From assembly GCF_000149955.1 (NCBI RefSeq), contig NC_030986.1, forward strand, positions 6,687,114 to 6,751,113: a stretch of 64,000 nucleotides of DNA, written 5' to 3'. The position numbers and the translations under genes are program-made. The notes under the pieces are model-generated. The model was not told the origin of the DNA, did no database searches, and saw only the letters and a program-made list of their open reading frames with translations. This DNA is from Fusarium oxysporum f. sp. lycopersici 4287 (taxonomy: Eukaryota > Ascomycota > Sordariomycetes > Hypocreales > Nectriaceae). Positions 45,285 through 55,974 of this stretch are shown here, one piece after another (the stretch's first letter is position 1; every line of letters begins with the position of its first letter).

Positions 45285-47024
45285 ATGAACCTATACACCG
45301 TACTTAATAACTCCCAGCGAACACTTTTCTCTCTCCTTCAACGAACTCATTCATCCACAAACATGGTATCCTCCCTCCTCACTAAGGCCGTGTCGCCATA
45401 TGGTAAATTTACGGAGAGACCCATCAACAGATTTAACTCATCTGGACCTCCTTTCGACGTGCCGGTGACCATAACTGATCGCGATGGTACTCTTATTCAT
45501 GAACACGAAGGCATGGGCCTTCTTTACGCGATAATTATCAACAACGACGTTGAATTCCTCGAAAAATACTTTTCTATTGACCGTCGGGCTATTCCAAACC
45601 TATTCGAGCTTCCTGATGACGATGAGGCCATTTGTGACATCGGCGACTGGTTCTGCGCCGCAGCCGAAAGTGGCAGTCTTGGCACACTCCAAACACTTTT
45701 GAAATACGCCACAAAAGGCCTCGATACGACGAAACCGATCAGATTGATCAGAGCCAATTTCCATCTCTTGAATGTCGCCGCCCAATTCGGTCAAATTGAG
45801 ATTGTGCAATGGCTCCTCGAGACCCAGCCAGTATACGCCAGCATTCACGATCGAGACCTCAGAGGCTTTACAGCGCTTGCGGCGACTGCGGATCTCTTTT
45901 CATTTGGATATTATCTTTCCCCAGCCTGGAATGAGATCTGTTATGCGAACAATGAGGCGATAATGAATCTACTGCTTGATCATGGTGCCTGCGCTTCTGA
46001 TGTTGTCCACCCGACGAACGATAAGGGTCAAATGCGCCCTAGTGTTCTAACTTTGGCTGCGCAGTGGGCAAGTACCGATTTACTTGGGAGACTCATCGAT
46101 GGAGGCGCCGATGTCCATTACAAGGTAGCAATAGGCTCCTGGGACCTGGGCTTTGGGTCTCAACGTGATTTACCCGTCAAGGTGGAGGTCACTGCACTGT
46201 TTCTTGCATCCTTTCGTGCAAATCCCAGCGGCGTCAAGACTTTGGTTGATCGCAGAAATGATGGAGTTAGTATCTCAGACATGGTGTGCTCTCCAGACTG
46301 CGTTGGAAGCCTCCCTCTTCACTGGGCGGCTCGAAACCAATTACCAGATGCGCCTAGTGCCATCCCAGCATCGATACTCCATGAGAGAGCTGGAAATATC
46401 ACCCGCACCATTGAACAGCTCTTAGATTTCGCTCCCACTACGGTCAACACCCAAGACAACGACGGAAATACAGCATTGCATTACGCCACCCAATACTTCG
46501 GCAAGAATGGCAAGATGTATACACCTGTCTTCGAACTCCTATGCGGCCGGGGCGCGGATGCAACCCTTCGCAATTACAAGGGCGAGACGCCTCTGCATAC
46601 TTTATTCCAGAGCTATAACGACGACGCACCTATTGATCCAGTCACTGTATCGCTTTTGCTCGCCCACGGCGCCAAAACTACAGACGTTGATGATGCTGGA
46701 AACACGCCACTGCATGCTGCGTGCTCTAGCGTAAAGTTTGGTAGCGATACTATCTCACTCTTGCTCCAGCATGGGGCTGACCCTGCTCTGCGAAACTCCA
46801 AGCAAGACACACCTATCCATAGGATTGCTTATTTTTGTTGCCCTCAAGACAAGTCACGCAGCGAAGCGGCTGAGCTTATGAGAGCACAAGATGATATACT
46901 AAATACAATGGTGAAAGCTGGAGGCGCGCAACTGATGGACCTCCAAAATGCAGCTGGGAAGTCAGCTCGACAGATATATGAAGATTCCAGGGCGGAGTGG
47001 CTTGAGGGTCCTCGTGGGGAATAG
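45285..47024 (+). CDS. Ankyrin-repeat protein 2
   Basis: A single exon of 579 residues from the ATG at 45285; an in-frame ATG at 45363 (553 residues) is equally possible. About eight ankyrin repeats: L-L-N-V-A-A-Q-F-G-Q-I-E-I-V-Q-W-L-L, G-S-L-P-L-H-W-A-A, D-G-N-T-A-L-H-Y-A, K-G-E-T-P-L-H-T-L and A-G-N-T-P-L-H-A-A-C. It is a paralog of 34938-36716 along its whole length, including V-K-A-G-G-A-Q-L-M-D-L near the end, but lacks that protein's basic tail. It has no signal peptide. It follows the LysM gene in the same direction by 230 bp. Confidence 0.86.
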   Translation: MNLYTVLNNSQRTLFSLLQRTHSSTNMVSSLLTKAVSPYGKFTERPINRFNSSGPPFDVPVTITDRDGTLIHEHEGMGLLYAIIINNDVEFLEKYFSIDRRAIPNLFELPDDDEAICDIGDWFCAAAESGSLGTLQTLLKYATKGLDTTKPIRLIRANFHLLNVAAQFGQIEIVQWLLETQPVYASIHDRDLRGFTALAATADLFSFGYYLSPAWNEICYANNEAIMNLLLDHGACASDVVHPTNDKGQMRPSVLTLAAQWASTDLLGRLIDGGADVHYKVAIGSWDLGFGSQRDLPVKVEVTALFLASFRANPSGVKTLVDRRNDGVSISDMVCSPDCVGSLPLHWAARNQLPDAPSAIPASILHERAGNITRTIEQLLDFAPTTVNTQDNDGNTALHYATQYFGKNGKMYTPVFELLCGRGADATLRNYKGETPLHTLFQSYNDDAPIDPVTVSLLLAHGAKTTDVDDAGNTPLHAACSSVKFGSDTISLLLQHGADPALRNSKQDTPIHRIAYFCCPQDKSRSEAAELMRAQDDILNTMVKAGGAQLMDLQNAAGKSARQIYEDSRAEWLEGPRGE

Positions 47025-47765
47025 AAGTTGGGGTCGTGGAGCTGCTGGGAGGATCACTTCACTCGTCTCGAACTCAAAGCAGTTCCAACGAAACGCGGGC
47101 ACCGGGAAAAGGTGTCAAGTGCAATAGCGCATCAGCCCAAGAGACCAAGAAAAGTGAGTCAGTAGAATATAGAATACACAGCTAAGTTCTAAGAATCCAA
47201 TGTCTCATCCGTCAACATACCGCGACGTCTTGTTCCCTTCCATCCATCTAGACCCCAACACATACATAATACTTTGCCCATAGCCCAGTGCATTTGGCAC
47301 CAATCGCCGGATTCCACTTGACCAATTGTGCCATGGTGATCTATCAACCATTCAGCTACGACTTTGCATGCTAGGTCGTAGAAAATGCCATAGAAAAAAA
47401 AACCACGCTATTGAACTATGGGGGGCAAGGTCGTAGAAAAAAGTGAGAGGGCAAGGTCGAAGACATTATAGTAAGTAAAATACATAAAAGTAGTATATAT
47501 AGAAAGATAATAATAAAGTAAGTATTTTCCTACTCTAGTATTCTAGTCAGTAACGGGGCCCGTTACCAGTTTTAGGCCAATCAAAAATATTGAATTCGAC
47601 ATGGGCTCCTCAAACTCGTAACGGGCCCCGTTACTGTCCAGGTCGTGTTTACAAAAACGCGGAACGGGGCCCGTTTCATAACATGGTGATCCGTGCCATC
47701 CTTGCTGAGTTCATTGCTCGTAGGCAAGAGCCAATCATAGGTAACTAAAATAATTAGTTGGCTTC
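47025..47765. other. Intergenic with palindromes and short repeats
   Basis: No gene. Near 47370-47460 the motif GGCAAGGTCGTAGAAAA or parts of it recur three times. The GC-rich palindromes at 47550-47677 are listed separately. Confidence 0.5.
47550..47677. promoter_or_regulatory. Three copies of a GTAACGGGGCCCGTTAC palindrome
   Basis: Copy 1 (47550-47566) reads GTAACGGGGCCCGTTAC. Copy 2 (47618-47634) is its exact reverse complement. Copy 3 (47662-47677) is the variant GAACGGGGCCCGTTTC. They end about 90 bp before the start of the zinc-finger gene. Such spaced palindromes usually mark protein binding sites. Confidence 0.55.
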
Positions 47766-50700
47766 ATGTCTGATCTCTACTCGACTGTCGCGTCTTGTAC
47801 TTGTATTCAATGGTTTAACGATTGGATTTGTAGCATTTCTCTTCTCCGAATATTTCAACTTCTTAGTATGTCTACTCAAGGACCTTCAAAAATACGCCTT
47901 CGTCAACAAAACATCACGCCAAGTCAAGTTCAGGCGCTCAGGGGACTAGAACTTCACTACGATATTTCATATCAAGCTATTATCTGCATAACCTGTGGTT
48001 TCGCCTTGAAGACAGATGATGATCGCGTCGGACGCCACCTTAAAGAGAAACATGGAATACCTAAAAAGCGTAGGGGGAAACTCAATACTCTTGTCAACTC
48101 CCTGCATCTTCCTGACCCGGATGAGCTGCCGAAGCGACCAGATAGATCTGTACAGCATCCATTCCTAGCCCTTCAGACTGGAGCAGAGTGTAAGCACTGT
48201 GTTTTGCGGTCCACAAGCCATGACATACTGTCACGCCATCTGAAGAAAGTACATACCCAAGAGATCAATGGCCGAGGTACCAAGGGGAAGCGATGGCTAC
48301 GTGATCATATATGGGATAATCTTACTTTCCAGAGTTGGAAGGCCAACGACATTCAAAGTTCCTGGATCGTCGTGATAAAAGATGATCAGCAATCACTGCA
48401 AAAGGGTCCCGATCGATTCTTGCAAGCGGTTCCAGACACTATAAAGGAATTTGCCGAGAAATTGGTCTCGGAGGAGCACGGCCGCTTAGATGAGCAGCCA
48501 TGCACATCAAATTTCGATGGGACTCTGGGAAAGAAAGAGCTACTCACTAATTGTATGCGACGCACTCGTTGGGATGAAACCTTGAGTCAGGCACGACGCG
48601 ACATGCTTGTAACACTGTCGGAGGTGCCTTTAACGACCGGTCAGCCGTTCTGGATAGGCGTTCACGGAGGGGAACGAATCTGCAGCCCGGTAAAGCATGA
48701 GCGTAAACTTGCCTTGATCGTGCAGGCACTGGACCGTCTCTTCGACCGTTGTGCAGATACAGTGCTGCATACCGACGTCAGTATGCGAAGATGGCTGCGA
48801 GGCAGATTTCCTGATCGCCATTATAAGGCGCCCTTCGAACTTGTTATGTGATCCGCCTCTGAAACACAACACCGGAAGGAGTTCAAGCGCTGTTTATGCT
48901 TCTATCTTCTAGTTCTACAATTACCAAATTCCATTGTTCCTTACGTAATTGGTCGGGGCTTATCTGTGCCCCAACGCGAAATGCTGGAGCAGCTCTGGTC
49001 CGATCGTATATGGGAGGATCAACCCCCCACAAGCCTGGTCTATATAGAAGAGTATGGTGAAGACGAAATAGAGGAAGAAGGGGAGGAAGAAGATAATAGC
49101 GAAAATGAAGGTGGGAGCGATTATGAGGATAGTAGTAATATAAAGGATGCTGAAGATAAGATCTACGCCTGGCCTGAGCAGGAATCTAGCTGCTTTGATG
49201 AGTAGTTAGCGATAGAGGGCTAGTCTTCTGCCCTTTTTACGCATGAAGGTCAGGGAGCAGATGATCCCTGTGGCGATGTCGTACTCGAACTCTGTTACAG
49301 TATGGCTATCGAGGAATTTGAAGATGGAATAGCGAGTTCTTCTTTACTTGTATATTTTAGTGCTGTATGGGGACTATTAAGACCGGTGGGTGACGAATAT
49401 CTCCGCCCTCACCAGTTCACGCCCGTACTGTCGAGACTGATATACTGCACACGGCTGATCTTCTTCGAAATGACTCTACCACGTTTTCCTCATACGTATA
49501 CGGGAATCCCAGCTAGGCCCTCCTATGGGCATCTCAGAAAATTGATGCTTGCCCGCACAGAAAAGATGTGTGATGGTACTACGTCCCCCCTTGGCGAATT
49601 TCTCAGCCTTCTGTCGTACGGCCGTGCGTTGAGTCGAAGCGAAGGACCATTCTATCACTTTCAATGGAGTGAAAACAACCAAATTTTATCTTGGGATGGA
49701 TGCTTACACTTGTCTATGGCGAGTTTCCGTGGCCTTGCTCGCGTAGCTCTGAGGCAGGCTACCATCCAGTGCCAGAGGCTGATGTATGACTGGGGGCCGG
49801 CCGACCCTGATTTGAACAGCCTTCGAGATCGGCTATCGACAGCGAAATCTGGCTATTCTTTTGTGGCCGATCCAGCCAATGGGCTGAACGATGCATATCT
49901 AGAGCTCTTCATGAGAGTATGTACCTCTTCGATTGATGGTATGCTTAAGTTGCGAGGTCAAGGCCAAAGTCTCAGGGGGGCACAAGCATATCCCGATGCC
50001 CATGATGCCTCTTTGAAGACTATCATGGTTCTTTGCTATCTGGATAGTGGACAGGCAGCCAGAATTTCCGAGCTTCTGACTATAGAAAACTGCAATACAG
50101 AATCGCGGCTACGAGGTATAGGGATATACAGGATGAGTTTGTTCTCAATCGCCTGGCACTAAAAAGCATGTCTTACAACGAACAATGAGTTCCAAGTAGC
50201 ACGGTTCTTTTCTCTGCCAGTCGCCTATCTACTGTATCGCTATCTTGTGTATATTTGGCCTGTTGCCTATACCATCTTGCGTAAATATTTCCATCATGAA
50301 TCTATAAACACTCTATTATTTTCCCCTATCTTAAGATACTTGAGAGATAGCTTATAGTCGATAAAAACTTTTAGCGAAGAACTCAAGCGGATAAGTAGGA
50401 CAGTATCTGGCATTCCCTGCAAGATTAGAGTCCAGTTATATTGGCAACTCTCTATTGCTATTACAGAAAAGCTCGTCTGTGGGGCTGCATCTAGGTTCAA
50501 TAGATTCGATGATACTATAAATGCAGCTAGTGAAGATGCTGCTTTTGCGTGGCAGAGCGGTCATAGCCTGACGTAGAGGTATGCTATATATGGGCTCAAT
50601 GGCACTTTCCCGGATCGATTATAACTAGCGTTTTTGCAAATATATGTGAGGGTCTTAACCGATTGGCATAGGGTTCTGAGCATAGAAGATAGAGAGGAGC

Positions 50701-51392
50701 CTGATAGCGCCAACGCCACTGATAATACCCACCAAATTAGATAGAGTAAGGAAGTGATTCTATTAAAGAGGCTATATAATAAGATATCATTATATATACT
50801 ATCAACCAAACTACCTGAGAAATGCCAGTGTTAATAGCTTGAATAGCTAGAGGGGCGTATTAGGAGACCAGGATGTTATACTAATATCTTGGAGAAAACC
50901 ACCTTATGCGGCCTAATCGCATCACATACGCTCAAAAAATGCGCAGAGTCTCCCATAGACCGACCAGTTTTAACTGCTGGGCCATTCATCTATCTAGAGC
51001 AGCTTAGCTTGGTGGTATGTAGTATTTATAAGTATGCAGTGCTGGCCAATAGAATCCGGAATCATCTCTTGCATTGAAGATATCAGTATAGTCTTTCGGC
51101 AAGCAAGAAAAAGGAAATTATCTTCACAGTCAGCAGTATTACTAGGATAGTTAAACAAGAAGATAACCTGCTGAACTTTCAGTTCTCACCGCCAGAAACC
51201 AAGCCCCTTCCTTTTATTGAAGCGCCAAAATATGACAGCCTCGGTGTAATGACTGTGGCTATATTACGCAATAAACAGGAAATATGCAAAAACATTATCG
51301 GCAAAAACATGGATAGCAAAACGATTAGACTAAGGGAGGTGATGTTAGGCGAAAAGCTGAAGTACCTCGAGACTTACCATGGACATCAGGGG
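47766..51392 (+). pseudogene. Long zinc-finger protein of the DUF3505-like fungal type (broken)
   Basis: One frame runs from the ATG at 47766 to 50162 with at least three in-frame stops (TGA at 48849, TAG near 49203 and 49222). A shift near 50130 then gives a frame that can be traced with more stops to about 51392. The N-terminal part has two C2H2-like fingers: C-I-T-C...H-L-K-E-K-H and C-K-H-C...H-L-K-K-V-H. An acidic run lies near 49080-49130. The later part has A-F-A-W-Q-S-G-H-S-L-T. I recall this layout from a fungal family common in subtelomeric and accessory DNA, sometimes near RecQ-like genes. The family name is from memory and should be tested. It cannot make a full product. Confidence 0.55.
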
Positions 51393-51929
51393 TGACCTGC
51401 CAGCGTCTCTTTGATCATGGCAGAGCCAGTTAATTGGTTCAAAGTAGGGAGGGAAACGGTCATTTGATAGATTAGATTATCGATTTGGTGTTTAGTGATT
51501 ACGGGACTAGATTATCAAGAAAGGGATAAGCAACCCTGACAATTATTGTTTGCGTCGACAGCCTACTCTTCTATTCTTAATTGTCGTGTACCCCCTGTTT
51601 ATATTACGTATGCGCCTATCTCCCACCTACTTCCATGCATCGATTTCCTATAGCGACTACAATCGCTACTCTACGCGTTACCAACGCGTCTGAACGCGTG
51701 CTACATAAAGGCCTCACGCTGTCAAAACCAGCGATCAGGGCATGCTAGTTGGTCAACCTGATTGCAACAAGCAACATTGAGTGCGCTACTTTTATGCTGG
51801 AGCCCCTGCAGGTTGGGCTTCAAGCCTTGTATTCGGCCGTTAAATACAGAGGCTATGCTGTTGGCATGGACGCCTATCGCCAATCAGCGTGGAAGATGCT
51901 CAGCCAATTGAAGAGAGGCGTCTAATTTA
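51393..51929. other. Intergenic
   Basis: No gene supported. It adjoins the solo LTR on its right. Confidence 0.4.
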
Positions 51930-52131
51930 TGTTGGAAAACTGGGAATCCCCCTTATCTTCAGGATTCAGACTGTTAGTCTGAAAGTCCTAGATTTAAAGT
52001 TCAAAGTCCTAGACGAAATCGTCTAGAGATATAAACCTGAGAAGAACTCTCATCTCAATAATAACAAAAAAAAAAACCAAGTTTTATAAAAATATATTTT
52101 CACCCAGCACTACTGCGCAATATAAACAACA
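51930..52131 (+). repeat. Solo LTR, second copy (no MITE)
   Basis: It begins TGTTGGAAAACTGGGAATCC and ends TATAAACAACA. It matches the LTR at 20223-21021 along its length, in the opposite orientation, and lacks the hAT-type insertion. The flanks (ATTTA and AAGGG) do not match, so no target duplication is present. It may be one end of a rearranged or partly deleted element. Confidence 0.75.
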
Positions 52132-52721
52132 AAGGGTGGAAATGCAAAGACTGAATGGGTGAAAACTCTGTTTCGTAAGTTGACCTGTCCAGTTGAGTGA
52201 AATGATGCTGACTTTTCATAGAGGAGGAGCCTGTGCCTTTTGAGGAGGGCTTCAAGAGATCTGATGACGTGATCAATGCTGCTGGTATTTTGGGTCTTGT
52301 AGCCAAGTTGGCTGTTGCCAGTATCTGGGATTCGGCAATGGTTGTTCATCGATAGCATATCACGAAGTATGTCAGCTGCCTCTGGCATGTCCCTCTCCTT
52401 TGTATAACATGAAATGTCGCGATGGAAAGAAGTTAGCTTCGGCTTTGGCTTGTGATAGGCATATTGATGAGAGTACTCGATTTAATGATAACCCCTTATT
52501 GACGATGGCTTGTTCAATCAGAGTGATCAGAAAACGCCATGACGGTCGACTATGCAATTGGCGAGTTCTATTTTCATGTAAGCCCTAGCAAGGATCCTGT
52601 ACAACGAACCTGCATAAGGTCAACGACGGTGAAATCTGTCATGTTCAAATTCGGCAGTTAACTACGAAAAGCCATATACTCTACCATACTTTACCAGCCA
52701 ACCTCAATCAACTGCGCCGCC
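52132..52721. other. Intergenic
   Basis: No gene seen; upstream region of the small membrane-protein gene. Confidence 0.4.
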
Positions 52722-53150
52722 ATGTTTAGCTCCATTACCGCTATAACAATCTTCATTTTTGGCCTCAGCGCCTTCAACCACGGTGTCAGCAATCTCATCT
52801 CCCCACGCAAGGCTCTCGCTGCAAAGCAACTACCGGAGTCAGCCCTCCCCGCACTCAATGGCTTCTCGGTCGCTATCATCGGAATTGGCATTTACTACAT
52901 GCTAGCTGCCTACCAGGAGAACCGCGGCTTCTTTGCGCTCACACTGACGCGGTTCATTACAGCAAGAATCTTTTGGCTACAAGGTCCTCCTTGGAGGGTG
53001 ATTGCTAAGTGGGAGGCATTTTCGGCTGTGCTCACAGCTGCTGCGCTTTTTTACGAGAGCTATTGGGGGAGGTTTGGAGGATGGGGTTATGGAGAACCTA
53101 TGATATATGAAGATTCTGCATATGGATATGGAGAATATGTGCTTGTGTAA
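52722..53150 (+). CDS. Small four-TM membrane protein
   Basis: A single exon of 142 residues. Four hydrophobic segments: I-T-A-I-T-I-F-I-F-G-L, F-S-V-A-I-I-G-I-G-I-Y-Y, F-F-A-L-T-L-T-R-F and F-S-A-V-L-T-A-A-A-L-F. The pattern of N-P/S-P-R after TM1 and the length resemble small fungal integral membrane proteins of unknown function. The C-terminus is Gly/Tyr-rich and acidic (Y-E-D-S-A-Y-G-Y-G-E-Y). The upstream sequence TCAACTGCGCCGCC before the ATG is a normal fungal start context. I assign no function. Confidence 0.75.
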   Translation: MFSSITAITIFIFGLSAFNHGVSNLISPRKALAAKQLPESALPALNGFSVAIIGIGIYYMLAAYQENRGFFALTLTRFITARIFWLQGPPWRVIAKWEAFSAVLTAAALFYESYWGRFGGWGYGEPMIYEDSAYGYGEYVLV

Positions 53151-53641
53151 TTTGGTTGTGCTTTTTAGTAGCAAGGCATCTAACAATTGAGTCAACTTTG
53201 GCTGCCTGATGGATTATCCCAGGAGAAGAAAAGTTTAGTCCTTAGTTTCGATACAGCCAAAGAGCTTCTTCTACGCATAAAACGACGATGAGTATGTCCA
53301 ATGGCGGAAAAAAGTATTTTGCTACTGTTTGACATTAAATCCAGGGAGGAATCAGCACTTAGGTTTTCCAGACCACAACGCAAATTCCTAGTCTTATATA
53401 GCTCGATTAGGTATCTGTATGTCTAATTAAGATGTAAATACATTTTTCCTGTCTTACGTCTATGATGCTGTTGCATTACGGGGGTTGAACTTAACGACCT
53501 CGAAGGCCGTTGAGAACAGAATGCGGTTGAGCGTTACATTTCCCTATTTCGGACTAGTACGCCTCTAGGGTAAGCGTTACATTTTTCTAATCAGGTTAGC
53601 CCAATTTCATTGGCCAAAAAAGTCAATAACGCAAAACAACA
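53151..53641. other. Intergenic
   Basis: No gene seen between the small membrane-protein gene and the next open frame. Confidence 0.4.
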
Positions 53642-54270
53642 ATGAAATTCCGATTCGTGGACGAAGATGACCCCGCTACGCTACATCGACGTCGCCTACA
53701 AGCACAACATACCCAGAGATGCCGGCAGCGGCAAATGGCGGGACAACATGTCGAGACCACAAATCATCAGGCCGAGTCGTCTCAGACAGTCGAGTCTGCC
53801 GCGGAGAATGTGCAGACGTGGCCAGAAAACAGTTCATTGGCCGACACTGGGGAGACTGGACCTGACGCAATTCTTTTCGGGGAACTTTCTATCGCCCCTA
53901 GTCAGGAAGATGAAGATTTGGGCACAATCGATATCGGACCAGCCTATTACGACAAGGAGCCAGTCGACGCCCGTAGTGCTGGAGGGCGCGAGAACCAGAC
54001 AGAGTCTGGAAGTCCAGATGCTGTTACCCAAGTCAAATTCGATTGCAATGGAGAACTTTGAATTCGATCCAGGAATCCAGCTTCTCCTCTGTTATCAAAG
54101 CCTCACTTGGTATCGCTCCTCTTTATCCCACCTACGAGGTAGTGACAAACAGTGTAGCCAAGGAAGAGTCAAAGAAGGAGCTATTCCAATGCGATAGGCC
54201 TTTTTCCATTAATCAGTATGGATACTCATATATGGACGTTTTGCAATTGGTTACCAAGCCCCCGTAGTTA
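53642..54270 (+). pseudogene. Possible broken gene with basic N-terminus
   Basis: The ATG frame at 53642 (139 residues) starts with a basic segment H-R-R-R-L-Q-A-Q-H-T-Q-R-C-R-Q-R, reminiscent of a bZIP basic region, followed by acidic sequence. A shift near 54045 would carry it into another frame with F-D-P-G-I-Q-L-L-L-C-Y. I do not recognise the whole. It may be a truncated regulator or a chance frame. Confidence 0.3.
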
Positions 54271-55974
54271 CGTCCTTTTTGTGATTCCACTCAGCAGTAT
54301 GTTGTACCTATTTCGCACCTTTTTATTGGTCTAGGTCCTTTCAGTTGATGGCTGCGGAGGCTTATGCCAGCGAAAGGGATAGTTGACTCTAGTTTTCCGT
54401 TTTCAAGCTGCATGCTTGGCTAATTGTTGCTGTCAAACCACATGCTGTAGGGTATCGTGGTTTTCCCTTGATATGCTTGTTCTAGACCTTCAGCCATGCT
54501 TTTTAGTGTAGATATGAACTAAAACGTCGGTTAGGACTGGTTAGATTGCTTGAAAAGGTGGAGCTACGTGGCTTTGGGCGACAGAGAAGTGATTCAATTT
54601 GGTGGGTGGGTCAGTTACGATAGAATGTTACCCTATTACCGGTGGATTTGCTCCGACGTACATAACGAGGGACCCTAGTACCACATCTATGGCGGTCTAG
54701 AACCTCACCATCCTATCAGAACGCCTCAATATTCACTGTGAACATCCCAGCAATGTCCAACTGCCCGTGAAATTTCTAGTTGTCCCTCGCTACCGCTGCT
54801 GACGCTTATTAATAGTAATTATTCCCTAATATTTCTTTTGGATTCATGCTCCCGTAAAGTGGATAGCTCCACTCCACGGACCCTGGCTCTTGGATCACCG
54901 TCGGCTTTAACTCCACAATCCCCATCAATCGATGTCTCGGCACCACCCAGTCTCTGCTTCTGGCGACGATCGGCATCTCTCCTGGTCCTCACATCTTTTC
55001 CGTGCTCATGCGTTTTGCAAAGCACCGCGCACGATACTCCAATCAAATCGTCACGGCCGTTGTTACAATTAATTGCCCCCATACGACTATTCATGTCGAA
55101 CGCCTAGTTACATGAACGCTTCAGCTGTTTATCATAGCAGTCTCGGCGACCTTCGTCTGGGGCGGACCATTGGCTTTGCATATTGCAAAAAGATATTCTA
55201 GGCGACGCTATTTCCCATCCCTTTTTGAAGTCGTTGACTGCTAAATTAGTCGAGTCCTTGAGCACTCACCGCCGTTAAATAGATCTCTTGCTAGATCATC
55301 CTTCTGCGACTCGAGCCCTCTATTTCCATCGCTGGGACGCTAGGCTTGGATGATATACTGAATGTCTATTACCTTTTCAGTAACCGGACCTTCATCAAGA
55401 GACAGCAAATTCATCCCGTGACCTTTTTTGCCGGGTATTTCCGGATATTTCATCAGCCTAACCGCAGAAGACTCTATATTAATGATGATCGCCTTAACGA
55501 AACGGTTTGCATAATCCGGAAATCTATCTTTAACTCGCTATTGTTGGCTGTAGCTTCATTGTGTTCTGGTAAGCATCTCCAAAACTACCGGCGCTCTCCT
55601 CCAAAGTTAGCATAACACATTGCAGCACTTCCATCTCCTTATACACCGTTAACGGTCTTAATCAACCGAGCAACGACCAGCCACTACCTAATCATGACAC
55701 TCTTTGCGATCCTTTTGCGGCGGCTCGGTTCTTGCCCTCACGTGATTTTATCTATGACTGCTTCTTGGTTGCTATTCCGAATCCCGCCTAATTGCTCTAT
55801 AGGACACTTTGTTTGTTGCTAGACGTCTCCCGACCGTATTGCATGGTTGCCGAACTGTGGAGACCTTACTATAATGTAGCTTGACAATAGGAATTCTCGG
55901 AATTTTTGAGACATCGACAATTAAGCAGTCCTATTAGGGTTGTGCTCCACGTCCCATATGCTTACGGGGCTAAG
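54271..55974. promoter_or_regulatory. Long region upstream of the frq pseudogene
   Basis: About 1.7 kb without a convincing gene. Known frq genes have a long promoter and 5' leader, so this may be its relic. No clock box could be assigned with confidence. Confidence 0.35.
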
